A stretch of DNA of 64,000 nucleotides. Source: CALAGJ01 sp964293305. GTDB lineage: Bacteria; Bacteroidota; Bacteroidia; Chitinophagales; Chitinophagaceae. The notes below the pieces were generated by a model that was not told the origin of the DNA, did no database searches, and was given only the letters and a program-made list of their open reading frames with translations. A program made the position numbers and the translations under genes. The first letter of the stretch is position 1; every line of letters begins with the position of its first letter. The stretch is taken from NCBI GenBank assembly GCA_964293305.1, contig CAXYYO010000014.1:1-64000 (forward strand), written 5' to 3'. Shown one piece after another: positions 42,896 through 53,002 of the stretch.

Positions 42896-45800
42896 CTATT
42901 CATTCACATTTACATTAAGGCCGGCACTATGGCTTGTAAATTCAGGTGCATAATAACACTGAATGGTGGCTGTACCGTTTGAAAATGTACCACTTTGAGA
43001 TGCACGTAATGCATATTCAAAAACATAAGTTCCCTTTGGTAAAAAATTGATAAAGAAATCTGTAGATGCATCCTTTACACTTTCATAATATCCAAATCCG
43101 TCTTGCCATTTATAATTACTGATTACATTTATTGGCTCCAAAGCGGCTGCACGCATATCTTTTAACAATAGATACTCCATATCTCTATCGCTGCGCAGCT
43201 CAATTCTTACTATTACTTTATCTCCTATATGTACAGTTTCGCCTTCCTGAAGTGTTTCTATTCTAATACCTGCATCCGTATTTTTTTCAATAAATAATTG
43301 CTTTTTCAAACTCAATGGTGTTTCTGCAGGAGTTATCATATTTAAGTCCTCAAAATATTGCCAATAGGCCGCACCAAATGAAGGAGTCGCCACTGATTTA
43401 TTGGCTATACTATTTTGTATATTGATTTTAATCGTGCCCAAATCATTACTAACTTCGGGGCCATCAAATCTTTGCTTAAAGTAGCCGGTGCCTACCTCTC
43501 CTGCTGTAGCTATTTTTTTACTCCCTGAGGATATATCTACGCTTGCTTTTACCTGTAGCAAGGCTACCGGGGAGCTGGTTAATGCATAACAGGCATCAGC
43601 CGTGGCACGGGTAGTTTTCCAGCTATTTGTTTGCTTATTCATAATAAGCCATGCTTGCATATCATTTGCATATTGCAGGTAGTTGATGTTTTGCTCCTGC
43701 TGATACATTTCATTAAAAAGGCTGATAACAAGCGATTGTTGTTCAATAGGATTTTCATACCAGTAATATCCATTCCTACTGTTTTTAAAATACATACCCG
43801 TCTCTGGATTCTTTATTGCATTTTCAACTAAAGATGGTATGATTTTTTTCAGCGTCCACTCTTTATCATTTCCCCTGTACAATATAAAAGCAGACATTGC
43901 TTTCATGTAAATAGACTGCTGTGCCCAGTATGTTTTACATTGATCATAATAATAGCTAAAAGCCTTTGCAGCATTGGGTTTGTCTTTAAAAAAGCTGCGC
44001 ATATATAGATATTGTATTTGAGTGCTACCAGTATTATTCTTAGATAAATCAGATTTATATTTTATTAAATTATCATAGTCTTTTTGTACTTGATTATCTA
44101 AGTAAACAATAGCCGCATTGGCTATTTCCTGTAGTGCATCAGTCGTAGGTTTATCCAAAGTTTGAAGCGCAAATAATTTTCCAATGCCAGTCATGATATA
44201 TTGTGTCATGTATCGATCTTCATAGCCACCTTTCATCCAAGCAAAAGCACCATTTGGCAATTGCCATTCTTTGAGCCGGGCAGGCAAATTTTCAATTGCC
44301 TGATTCAAGTTTTCGTCTGATAATAAATTAGCAATTCTTTTTTTCTGTGCTGATTCTTGCAGTGCTTCCATTACCCACGGCGTTTCCTGTAATAGGATTT
44401 GCTTAAGCGATTCATTTTTTTCAAGATTACTTTGAAGTGCCGCAGTGTCTGAAGATTTCCACTTGTGGATTACATCCTTTATTTCAGGATTATTTTTTAG
44501 TATGTATTGCGCCAGTGTATTTATATAGAGATTATTAAATATGGCTTCCGCACACATAAGTTCAGATTCATTTACATAGGGAATGGCTTGCACCACATAC
44601 CATGCGGGGTTTGTTGTATATTCAATGGTAAGGCTTTGGTGTGTAAGCGATGGCGACTCATTATTGCGCAGCTTATCAAAACTATAGGTTTTACTTGCAT
44701 TACCACGTACATAGAAGGGCAGAGATTCTGTTACTAGCATTCTGTTACTAAGCACGGGCAATGTATTTTCTTCTCCATCCGAATAGGTAAGTTCCGTTGA
44801 ACTTCCCGGCACAATGCCATACACTTTAATGGTTACAGGCCTTGTATTATTGTAAGGTATTACAACAGGAAATTTAAGCGCACTACTTTGTCCTGCTTCT
44901 ACTGTAAAATATTGATTGGGAATTGAATTTTGAAAAAGTCCATCTACGGGCTCATTCGTTATTGCATCTAAAAGTGATAATACAGCAGTACCCGTAAATA
45001 CTGTATCTGAAAGGTTGCTGATTTTAATCGACAAATCCATTCGATCTCCTTCTCTAAAAAAGCGTGGCAGTTGAGGCTGTACCATTAATTCCTTTTGTGT
45101 AATAGTGGTAACTTCCTTTCCAGCAAATGCCAGATCTTTATTGTGTGCAAGTAGCATCCATTTCCACTGGGTTAATGCATCGGGCATGGTGAATTCAAAA
45201 CGATAGTCGCCATTTTCATTGGCATATACCTCTGGTAAAAAAAATGCAGTTTCATTAAAGTTTTTTCTCAGTGAAACATTAGCAGGGCTTGGTATTTCAT
45301 TGCCTTCGGCAATATCTTTTTGGTCATTCACTTCCTCATCTTTTACAATTTTTGGAGGAGTGAATTTTTCTTTCGATTCCACATTCCCATCACCTTCCAA
45401 ATTTGCAGCAGGTGCTACTGCTGCGTCCGCCAGTAGGAATCCTTTATCTCTACTTTGCCTCCTTGCACCACCAGTGCCGCCATAATATCCATCCTCATAA
45501 ATAAACGCTTCGGCCTCGGTTGATAGTCTGTCATAACTTGTATTAAAAGTTTCACCCGGATTATCTATATAATTTTCACTGGCATTGGCTATGGCAAAAT
45601 TTCCATGATCTGTAAAATAGTTTGCAACGCTGTAGGTAGGCCAAAGAGCAGGTTTTTGCCAACTATGTGGAGCAAATGCGTCTAAACTTGCGTCATACAT
45701 TGCTGTAAGTAATTCTGCTGTAGATGCATTATTCTTATCATCTTTAATTGTAATGCTCCACTGTTCTTTATTACCGGGCACTGTTTTATTTCTATAGCTA

Positions 45801-48800
45801 CTAATTTCCATTTTTAAATCATGGCTGCTATCCGGAACATTTACTTTCATGCCACCACTGTAAAAGCGATTATGTTTTACAAATGCATAACTTATGCCTC
45901 CAGCTTTTGCAAGAGCAGGCATTTCAAGGCTCAATACTTTATTGCCATTTGTGATATGGCTGTATGCAAAGCTGCTTTTCTCTTTAATGCCAGGGCCTGC
46001 CAGCATACTGTTTTCTACTACATAAACATTCTGCGTAGCAGAACTTATCATCATACTACCTGCCTCACCTGTAGCCACTGTTTGCTTGATAGGAAACTCC
46101 CATAAATATTTTTTTACAGGCATTTTGTTAGCAGCTGCATCATAAAGTGCAATCACGGATTTATTGGTTACGGCATGTCCATCTTTGTCCGTTGTTGTGG
46201 CTATGCAGATATAATAACCAGCTGATAATTTTGAGCCAATGTTTATTGTTTTATTGGTGGCAGTTTCAATGATGGATGAAAATACTTCACTTCCTTGTTT
46301 CCATGTCATTGGATTTTGCTCATCATCATAATCATCATTCGGAAAATTGTTAAGATAATCCTGTTTATTCATCACAAACACATCGGGCCTGCTCCACAAC
46401 CTTTCTCTGATCAAACGAGTTGGCGGACTTAATTGTATCAAACTCAATTTTACAGAAGCCGGAATTGCTTCTCCATTAAAATTTGTTGTATTAACGCCTA
46501 TTGAATTAAAACTATTTATATCGGCTTCACTCGGTAAGGAAAGTGCTATCGTCATTGATTTATAACCCAATGAAATTGTTGAATTACCATCCCTTGTTTC
46601 ACCCGCATTATCCGTTACACTTGCGCTGATATCAAAATCAAACACAGGCTCCGTATTTATATCTACAGATTTATCTGCTTGCGCAATGAATGAAATTTGA
46701 AATGCACCATTGGCATCTGTTTTTACTGTGCCATGTTTTATTTGCTGCATACTACCTCGTGGTTGGGGCCATCTACTCCATATCCAGTCAAAGATAAATC
46801 TGGTATTTCTATTTACAGTGTATGAAACCCCTGCTCCATCTATATTATTGCCGGCATAGCCTTCTACTTTACCAGATATAAGAACAGTATCTCCTAAACG
46901 ATAATCATTTTTTATGGTGTCAAATTTTACAAAAAATGTAGGTCTTTTATACTCTTCTACATTAAAATCAGTACTGCCAGAAAATGCAACTACTTCAATG
47001 GTAAACCTGCCTGTAAGTGTTGATTTTGGCAATTGAAATTTACCATTAATGCTACTGTATGCATTGAGGGAAATTTGCAAAGTATCTATTGCCTTCCCAT
47101 TTACATCTTTCAGCACAACTGATAGTGATTTTTCCCATTGTAAGGGAGTTGGTTTGTCAGTAAGATTGTGCTGTGTAACTCCAATAGCTTTGAAATAAAC
47201 AAACTGGCCGGGTCTATAAATACTTCTATCTGTGTAAAAATAAAATCGGCTGTTTTTTTGAACATCATCATTTGGAATAATTTCATTGTTTCTTGTATAA
47301 TTAAATACGCTACTCCTACTAATCAGCTGATCATTTTTTGTATTAAATGTAAGTCTGTATCCATTATAATTATTGTCAGATGCAGGCAGTGTAAAATGGC
47401 CATTAGTGTCTGTTGATTTATTGGCTACGTTTATATACTGTTCAGCCTGTTTATTATGATCCCACTGTCTTTGATCTATCTTAACTTCTACACCCACCAT
47501 TGGCAGACCAGAGTTGCGTTGCAATACAAAATAATCTTCACCTTGACTGATAAAACTAATGGCACTTACATCTATGTATTGAGCAGATAATTTATCTGTA
47601 GTAGGATTAAATTGTTTGCCAGTGCTGCTAAGAATGATATAAGTACCTGAAGACAAAGCATCAATTTTTATTTCAGTACTATGCTGTTGAAAATCCTTTG
47701 TATCTGGTAGATTCTGATTCATGCTTCGCAAAGGCTTTATGCTTGTAATGCGCTGCCAATAGGATTCCTCCCAATTATTTTCATTGATGTCAACATCTTT
47801 ATTAATCTTAATGATACGGATATAAGCTGTTGTAATGTTTTTAAAGGTCATCTTCATTCTAAAGGGAAGATTGGGCAAATTGATTTGTTCTGCTTCTGTG
47901 TTGATCTGTTTAGCATCAATACTTTGTAACAAGTTTTTCAGCCTCATTTGGCCTTCATTGCTGCTATCCGTATCTGCTAACTGCTTTGCTGCTATTTGTT
48001 TTACGGTGAGATAAGCATAACGCTCAGTAGTATCTTCAAGTGCATTGTAGGTGTCACCTTTTGTTTTATACACATCGGCTATATAATACCATGCCAAGCT
48101 ACTTCTTTTTGTATCAGGATAATCCTTTGTGATGGATTCAAGTGCATTTAAATAAAGTGCCTCTTTATTATCAACGGTTATATTTTGATACACCCAAGTA
48201 ATGCGGTCAAGATCTGCATCGATAAATGCTTCCTGTTTTTCATCATAGATATGAAATAAAAGTAATTGTTGATAGAGCTGCAATGCTATAAGTTGGGCAT
48301 TGGCAGTATCCAAATTTGTAAAGTTGTATTTTATAAAATCAGGTGCTATGGATAAGGCAGTAGCATCATCCATTTCAAAGGCATAAGTAGGCTTATTATT
48401 ATTCGAAATACCTGATTTGAAATATTCCAATGCTGTATAGGCCAGTAAATCATAGAGAGTTGGCCTTAACTCACGTGCATTGCCTTTTTGTATGATGGCC
48501 TCAAAGGGGTCAAGTTTTATTTTTTGTAATTCAGCCGCAGGCTGTAATGCTTGTAAATATTTCTTTGTAATAGTTTCGTGAAAATCATGTTCTGCCCAGG
48601 TGGCAATGTCTTCTTTGAGGAAATTGACCGTTTCGCTCCTCTGATAAAATCGCCAATTGTTTTCATAATAGTATCGCTGTAAAATGGCTGCTTGCTGACA
48701 GTGAATAATACTTTGCTGGGCCACGGAAAAGGATTGTTGTAATGCCGTATCCCAACGCTTATATTGTGCATTGACATCACTTTCAGTAATACTGTTTTCA

Positions 48801-49027
48801 AGATGTTGTATATAAATTAAAGCCTTTATAACCTGGGCCTCATCCTGCTGATTATTAGCATAAATATAGATATCATTTGCAATGCTAAGCGCTGTTTCTG
48901 GCATGCCTTCAGTAGTCAATAGGGAGTCTACAAGATTCCATTGTTTTTCATAATATTTATCTTGTTGCGCATGCATGGTTATAAAACTACTTAAAGCCAG
49001 AAAGGCTGTGAAAAATATTTTTTTCAA
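42896..49027 (-). CDS. Alpha-2-macroglobulin family protein with degenerate thioester motif
   Basis: The 2043-residue exported protein has a signal peptide (FFTAFLALSSFITMHAQ). A helical N-terminal ~350 residues precede macroglobulin-like beta domains, including an MG2-type motif (SIYRPGQFVYFKAIGV near residue 604). The A2M core follows (FFLPEVYANENGDYRFEFTMPDA and QWKWMLLAHNKDLAFAG), then a helical thioester-type domain from ~1480 and beta domains to the C-terminus. In thioester-bearing relatives the site reads CxEQ; here it is CAEA (C1492 to A1495), so the Cys-Gln thioester cannot form. Bacterial A2Ms are thought to trap proteases in the periplasm. No penicillin-binding protein gene is adjacent. 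It has no lipobox, so it is likely soluble. Confidence 0.92.
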   Translation of the reverse strand: MKKIFFTAFLALSSFITMHAQQDKYYEKQWNLVDSLLTTEGMPETALSIANDIYIYANNQQDEAQVIKALIYIQHLENSITESDVNAQYKRWDTALQQSFSVAQQSIIHCQQAAILQRYYYENNWRFYQRSETVNFLKEDIATWAEHDFHETITKKYLQALQPAAELQKIKLDPFEAIIQKGNARELRPTLYDLLAYTALEYFKSGISNNNKPTYAFEMDDATALSIAPDFIKYNFTNLDTANAQLIALQLYQQLLLFHIYDEKQEAFIDADLDRITWVYQNITVDNKEALYLNALESITKDYPDTKRSSLAWYYIADVYKTKGDTYNALEDTTERYAYLTVKQIAAKQLADTDSSNEGQMRLKNLLQSIDAKQINTEAEQINLPNLPFRMKMTFKNITTAYIRIIKINKDVDINENNWEESYWQRITSIKPLRSMNQNLPDTKDFQQHSTEIKIDALSSGTYIILSSTGKQFNPTTDKLSAQYIDVSAISFISQGEDYFVLQRNSGLPMVGVEVKIDQRQWDHNKQAEQYINVANKSTDTNGHFTLPASDNNYNGYRLTFNTKNDQLISRSSVFNYTRNNEIIPNDDVQKNSRFYFYTDRSIYRPGQFVYFKAIGVTQHNLTDKPTPLQWEKSLSVVLKDVNGKAIDTLQISLNAYSSINGKFQLPKSTLTGRFTIEVVAFSGSTDFNVEEYKRPTFFVKFDTIKNDYRLGDTVLISGKVEGYAGNNIDGAGVSYTVNRNTRFIFDWIWSRWPQPRGSMQQIKHGTVKTDANGAFQISFIAQADKSVDINTEPVFDFDISASVTDNAGETRDGNSTISLGYKSMTIALSLPSEADINSFNSIGVNTTNFNGEAIPASVKLSLIQLSPPTRLIRERLWSRPDVFVMNKQDYLNNFPNDDYDDEQNPMTWKQGSEVFSSIIETATNKTINIGSKLSAGYYICIATTTDKDGHAVTNKSVIALYDAAANKMPVKKYLWEFPIKQTVATGEAGSMMISSATQNVYVVENSMLAGPGIKEKSSFAYSHITNGNKVLSLEMPALAKAGGISYAFVKHNRFYSGGMKVNVPDSSHDLKMEISSYRNKTVPGNKEQWSITIKDDKNNASTAELLTAMYDASLDAFAPHSWQKPALWPTYSVANYFTDHGNFAIANASENYIDNPGETFNTSYDRLSTEAEAFIYEDGYYGGTGGARRQSRDKGFLLADAAVAPAANLEGDGNVESKEKFTPPKIVKDEEVNDQKDIAEGNEIPSPANVSLRKNFNETAFFLPEVYANENGDYRFEFTMPDALTQWKWMLLAHNKDLAFAGKEVTTITQKELMVQPQLPRFFREGDRMDLSIKISNLSDTVFTGTAVLSLLDAITNEPVDGLFQNSIPNQYFTVEAGQSSALKFPVVIPYNNTRPVTIKVYGIVPGSSTELTYSDGEENTLPVLSNRMLVTESLPFYVRGNASKTYSFDKLRNNESPSLTHQSLTIEYTTNPAWYVVQAIPYVNESELMCAEAIFNNLYINTLAQYILKNNPEIKDVIHKWKSSDTAALQSNLEKNESLKQILLQETPWVMEALQESAQKKRIANLLSDENLNQAIENLPARLKEWQLPNGAFAWMKGGYEDRYMTQYIMTGIGKLFALQTLDKPTTDALQEIANAAIVYLDNQVQKDYDNLIKYKSDLSKNNTGSTQIQYLYMRSFFKDKPNAAKAFSYYYDQCKTYWAQQSIYMKAMSAFILYRGNDKEWTLKKIIPSLVENAIKNPETGMYFKNSRNGYYWYENPIEQQSLVISLFNEMYQQEQNINYLQYANDMQAWLIMNKQTNSWKTTRATADACYALTSSPVALLQVKASVDISSGSKKIATAGEVGTGYFKQRFDGPEVSNDLGTIKINIQNSIANKSVATPSFGAAYWQYFEDLNMITPAETPLSLKKQLFIEKNTDAGIRIETLQEGETVHIGDKVIVRIELRSDRDMEYLLLKDMRAAALEPINVISNYKWQDGFGYYESVKDASTDFFINFLPKGTYVFEYALRASQSGTFSNGTATIQCYYAPEFTSHSAGLNVNVNE

Positions 49028-49051
49028 TACTATATATATTTAAGATGAAGG

Positions 49052-49059
49052 CAAATATA
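49052..49059 (-). promoter_or_regulatory. -7 promoter element of the A2M gene
   Basis: The minus strand reads TATATTTG (TAnnTTTG), 25 bp upstream of the A2M ATG. No TTG at normal -33 spacing. Confidence 0.4.
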
Positions 49060-49188
49060 GCCTATAGAAAAAATTACGCCGAAATGCTAAAAATTATTAA
49101 CGAGAAAACTGAAAATTACATTTCACTATCTGTAAGATAACTTCTAAATCTGGCTTCATCTCAACGATTCTTCTAATATTTGCAAGAG

Positions 49189-50814
49189 ATGAAATTTGTA
49201 AGGACCAAATACCACCACCCTCCTGCCCTGGAGGCCTTTATGTGTATGCTAAGTGTTCTTCTTTTGCTAATTGCATATACTTCTCATCTGGGTTATTTGC
49301 CGTTAAATACTGATACTGATGAAGCCAGAAGGGCATTAGTAACTGCCGAAATGATGATTTCCGGAGATTACCTCACTCCTACTATAAATGGTCAACTTTA
49401 TTTAAATAAGCCACCATTATACAACTGGATAGTGAGTGTTTGGTTTCAGCTATTTGGAGATTATAGCATGTTTGCTTTCAGAATTCAGGTAATAATGGCA
49501 GTGTCATTATTTTCTGGAACAATATATTACTTTACTAGAAAATATACGTCACCTTTTATTGCCTTTTTTAGTGCTATGGCATTTGCTACAAATGGTCGTA
49601 TTCTTATTTATGATTCTCTGCAAGGTCTCATAGATACAACATTTGCTTGGCTTGTTTATACTGGATTTATGCTAGTATATTTCTTTGGTGAGAGAAAAAA
49701 ATACACATTACTTTTTATAATTACTTACCTTATCACTGCGGCAGGGTTTATGATGAAAGGATTACCATCATTAATTTTTCAAGGAATTACACTACTTACC
49801 TATTTTACATGGAAAAAGCAATTCAAATACCTATTTAAACCAGCCCATTTTATCTCAATATTCTTATTTCTAATCATCATTGGCAGTTATTATTATTTTT
49901 ACTTTACAAAAAATAATCTTCCACCAGAAACCTTATTTGGAAATTTATTTGAAGAAAGTGCAAAACGCACAGGATTAGAATTTGGCATAGGTGCAGTACT
50001 CCTGCATATTCTCACATTTCCATTTGAAACACTCTACCATTATGCCCCATGGATGATTATGGTAGTATTACTTTTCAGTCGCATTATGCGTATCAGCATA
50101 AAACAGCAACCATTTCTGCAATTCAATCTCTTGGTATTTTTTTTTAATTTTATCGTTTACTGGACCTCTCCCCAAGTGTATGCCCGTTATTTATTCATGT
50201 TTTTGCCATTATTATTTGTTGTCTTTTTTAGTCTATACCAATCTTTCAAAAGGGAAAATTCTGGATATATAAGATTTTTGAATGGATTATTTACTGTAAT
50301 GTGTTTTGTACTGCTACTAGCCTCATTTGCACTGCCATTTTCTACCTATACAAAATTTGTAGATAATTATTTAATTCGTACTGTAATTTTGGTTTTCAGT
50401 TTTGCTGTAATTTGTTTTATTGCCATAAAATACCGCCAGTTAAAACTTCATAGCTTTCTGCTTGCTGTTATCGTATTTCGGATTGGTTTTAACTGGTTTG
50501 TAATAGAGCAAAGGGGTGCAAGAGATTTGTATGCACTACATACAGCAGAAAAAATTGCAGCAGTGTCAAATGGAAAACCTTTATATATTTTAAAAGATGC
50601 AAAAGTGGGAAATTTTGATGGCATGAGTTTTCACCTATCAACAAGAAGAAATGAAATCTTAAAATATGATAGCATTATCAACCACCAAAAATATTTCATC
50701 ATAGATACCTCACAGATTATACCAGGAAAAACTGAAATCATTTTTGGCTTTACTCATCCCAAATATGACAGTTTGCTTTTTGTACAATTTAGTGATACAC
50801 TCATAAATAGATAA
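49189..50814 (+). CDS. GT39/ArnT-like membrane glycosyltransferase
   Basis: With the ATG at 49189 the product is 541 residues (an in-frame TTG nine bases earlier is less likely). It has about ten hydrophobic helices. The first periplasmic loop has the family pattern DTDEARRALVTAEMMISGDYLTP followed by INGQLYLNKPPLYNW, with the acidic pair that binds the lipid-linked sugar donor. Relatives such as ArnT and protein O-mannosyltransferases move a sugar from a polyprenyl phosphate onto lipid A or protein. Donor and acceptor here are unknown. It is divergent from the A2M gene and precedes the PdeM-like gene by 4 bp. Confidence 0.85.
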   Translation: MKFVRTKYHHPPALEAFMCMLSVLLLLIAYTSHLGYLPLNTDTDEARRALVTAEMMISGDYLTPTINGQLYLNKPPLYNWIVSVWFQLFGDYSMFAFRIQVIMAVSLFSGTIYYFTRKYTSPFIAFFSAMAFATNGRILIYDSLQGLIDTTFAWLVYTGFMLVYFFGERKKYTLLFIITYLITAAGFMMKGLPSLIFQGITLLTYFTWKKQFKYLFKPAHFISIFLFLIIIGSYYYFYFTKNNLPPETLFGNLFEESAKRTGLEFGIGAVLLHILTFPFETLYHYAPWMIMVVLLFSRIMRISIKQQPFLQFNLLVFFFNFIVYWTSPQVYARYLFMFLPLLFVVFFSLYQSFKRENSGYIRFLNGLFTVMCFVLLLASFALPFSTYTKFVDNYLIRTVILVFSFAVICFIAIKYRQLKLHSFLLAVIVFRIGFNWFVIEQRGARDLYALHTAEKIAAVSNGKPLYILKDAKVGNFDGMSFHLSTRRNEILKYDSIINHQKYFIIDTSQIIPGKTEIIFGFTHPKYDSLLFVQFSDTLINR

Positions 50815-50818
50815 CCCT

Positions 50819-51472
50819 TTGCAATCTATTACCCTTCTTGACCAAATATTGTATTTACTGCCAGAAAAAGCCATCTGGTGGCCGCAGCAATCCTGTTTAA
50901 TACTAAGTGATACACATTTTGGCAAATCGGGGCATTTTAGAAAAATGGGTATTGCCATACCTCAAACCGTTTTTTCAGAAGATATGCAGCGCTTTGTTAC
51001 TTTAGTTGCAAAATATAAAGTAACTACAGTTATTATAGTTGGTGATATGTTTCATAGCCAATACAATAAGGAGGCGGATTTATTTTTGCGCTGGCGCAAT
51101 GATTTTGCATCAGTGCATATCCATCTTATAAAAGGCAATCATGATATAATGCCGGCACGCTGGTACGCCGATGCCAATATAGAAGTACATCATGAGCAAA
51201 TTTTTCATTTACCCCCTTTCTCGTTTATTCACGATATGAATGATGTATCTATGGAGCAACAAAATGGAAAATATTTTATATCAGGTCATTTGCATCCTGC
51301 CATATCAGTTAAAGGTAAGGCAAGGCAAAAACTGATATTGCCCTGTTTCTATTTTAGTATTAATTATGCGGTGCTACCTGCATTTGGAAAATTCACAGGC
51401 TTTGTAGCTTTGCCAACAAAATTGCAAGACCAAGTGTTTGCCATTGCGCAGCAAACTGTTTTTAAAATATAA
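50819..51472 (+). CDS. pdeM: PdeM-like metallophosphoesterase (ligase-associated DNA repair type)
   Basis: The 217-residue protein has the calcineurin-type metal site: SDTHFGK, VVGD-like IIVGDMFHS, KGNHD and SGHLHPA, in family order. The compact size and the LPEKAIWWPQQSCLILSDTHFGK start match the ligase-associated DNA damage response endonuclease PdeM. The start is the TTG at 50819, since the first ATG would remove the metal motif. PdeM is usually encoded beside a DNA ligase, an exonuclease and an Lhr-like helicase; none is within this window, so it is an orphan here. It is 4 bp downstream of the glycosyltransferase gene. Confidence 0.82.
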   Translation: MQSITLLDQILYLLPEKAIWWPQQSCLILSDTHFGKSGHFRKMGIAIPQTVFSEDMQRFVTLVAKYKVTTVIIVGDMFHSQYNKEADLFLRWRNDFASVHIHLIKGNHDIMPARWYADANIEVHHEQIFHLPPFSFIHDMNDVSMEQQNGKYFISGHLHPAISVKGKARQKLILPCFYFSINYAVLPAFGKFTGFVALPTKLQDQVFAIAQQTVFKI

Positions 51473-51486
51473 CTACTATTACATAC

Positions 51487-52389
51487 ATGATACATATTGC
51501 TTGGGCACCTTTATATGCACATCCACTTCCAAAAGATCATCGTTTTCCCATGGTGAAGTATGAGCTTATACCCGGCCAGTTATTACACGAAGGAATTATA
51601 AAAACAAATCAAATACATACTCCAAATTTTTGTGCTGATGATGTAATATGTTTAACACATGATGTAGATTATTTACAAAAACTCAATACCCTTCAACTAT
51701 CCCAATCAGAACAAAGACGCATAGGCTTTCCTCAGTCAGCAGAGCTGATAATCAGGGAAAAAATGATTGCTCAAGGCACTATTGATTGTGCTCATTTTGC
51801 CTTAAAAAATGGGGTGGCTTTAAACGTGGCTGGTGGCACACATCATGCTTTTGCAAACAGAGGAGAGGGTTTTTGTATACTGAATGATATAGCAATAGCT
51901 TCAAATTATTTGTTAGATCAAAAATTGGTGAATAAGATTCTGATACTAGATTTAGATGTGCACCAGGGCAATGGAACTGCAGCATTATTTTCGGAGAATA
52001 GGAACGTATTTACTTGTAGTATGCATGGTGCGCACAACTATCCATTTCACAAGGAAGAAAGTGATATAGATATACCACTTGCAGATGGTATGGATACTGA
52101 CACCTATCTGCAAATTTTACAAGATCTTTTTCCGGAAATTATTGAACAGCAAAAACCTGATATAGTATTTTATCTGTCCGGCGTTGATATATTAGATACT
52201 GATAAATTTGGAAAGCTAAAAGTAACAATGGCGGGATGCAAACAAAGAGATGAATTTGTATTTAAAACATGCAAACAGCATCAAATTCCAGTTGTCGCAG
52301 CTATGGGAGGAGGATATTCACCTGATGTAAAAATGGTGACTGAAGCGCATTGCCAAACCTTTAGAGCAGCAGTTGAAATATTTGATTGA
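51487..52389 (+). CDS. Histone deacetylase family (AcuC-like) deacylase
   Basis: The 300-residue enzyme has the arginase/deacetylase-fold zinc site: D157 and H159 (LDLDVHQGNG) and D234 (SGVDILDTD). The catalytic-loop segment GGTHHAFANRGEGFCILNDIA and a late GGGYSPD motif complete the active site. Bacterial members remove acetyl or other acyl groups from small molecules, polyamines or proteins such as acetyl-CoA synthetase. It lies 14 bp after pdeM on the same strand and ahead of a Nudix gene, indicating a co-transcribed housekeeping group. Substrate unknown. Confidence 0.9.
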   Translation: MIHIAWAPLYAHPLPKDHRFPMVKYELIPGQLLHEGIIKTNQIHTPNFCADDVICLTHDVDYLQKLNTLQLSQSEQRRIGFPQSAELIIREKMIAQGTIDCAHFALKNGVALNVAGGTHHAFANRGEGFCILNDIAIASNYLLDQKLVNKILILDLDVHQGNGTAALFSENRNVFTCSMHGAHNYPFHKEESDIDIPLADGMDTDTYLQILQDLFPEIIEQQKPDIVFYLSGVDILDTDKFGKLKVTMAGCKQRDEFVFKTCKQHQIPVVAAMGGGYSPDVKMVTEAHCQTFRAAVEIFD

Positions 52390-52445
52390 GATCGTTTCAA
52401 TTTTCCATGCACACAAAAAATATGATTGATTAAAATCGGAACCTT

Positions 52446-52925
52446 ATGGAAATAAAAAATATCACAATAAGAGTTTATGGCTTGGTAACTGATATGGAAA
52501 AAGGTGTGTTAGTGAGTGATGAATACATTAGGGGAGAATTTTATACAAAATTTCCTGGCGGTGGATTAGAATTAGGTGAAGGCACAAGGGATTGCCTCAT
52601 TAGAGAAATGAAAGAAGAAACCGGTGTGGAAGTAAAGATTGGCGCACATATTTATACTACAGATTTTTTTCAGCAATCAGCATTTAGATATTCAGATCAG
52701 ATTATTTCCATTTACTATTTTGTAATAGCAGAAAATAATGACCTATTTCAAACCCATGAAACACCTTTTGCATTTTGCGATTTAGATTTATCAACCCTAG
52801 TACAAGCTGAACGCCTTCGATGGCTGTCATGGGAGGAATTTAGAGAGGAATCTTTTAGTCTGCCCATTGATAAAATGGTAGTTGCAAAGCTGAAGAAGAA
52901 GGATTGCCTTAAAAATTCCATTTAG
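52446..52925 (+). CDS. Nudix hydrolase
   Basis: The 159-residue protein has a complete Nudix box, GLELGEGTRDCLIREMKEETGVE, matching GX5EX7REUXEEXGU, preceded by the glycine-rich FPGGGLE strand. Nudix enzymes hydrolyse nucleoside diphosphates linked to another group; the exact substrate (mutagenic NTP, ADP-sugar, CoA derivative) is not evident. It follows the HDAC-family gene by 56 bp. The basic KLKKKD tail carries no targeting signal, so it is cytoplasmic. Confidence 0.9.
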   Translation: MEIKNITIRVYGLVTDMEKGVLVSDEYIRGEFYTKFPGGGLELGEGTRDCLIREMKEETGVEVKIGAHIYTTDFFQQSAFRYSDQIISIYYFVIAENNDLFQTHETPFAFCDLDLSTLVQAERLRWLSWEEFREESFSLPIDKMVVAKLKKKDCLKNSI

Positions 52926-52952
52926 CAGTTTTTTAGGCCATTGAAATAAAAA

Positions 52953-52987
52953 TTTGCAATTTTCGCTACAGCCTAAACCTACATTTG
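52953..52987 (+). promoter_or_regulatory. Promoter of the M1 aminopeptidase gene
   Basis: TTTG (52953-52956), a 23-bp spacer and TACATTTG (52980-52987) match the Bacteroidota -33/-7 pattern. The element ends 15 bp before the ATG at 53003, implying a leader of about ten nucleotides. Confidence 0.55.
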
Positions 52988-53002
52988 CACCAAATTTTAA
53001 GA

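Noticed and set aside
43631..48801. Numerous ORFs of 66-94 codons across the A2M gene
   Set aside because: All lie antisense to, or in another frame of, a 2043-codon gene with intact domain motifs.
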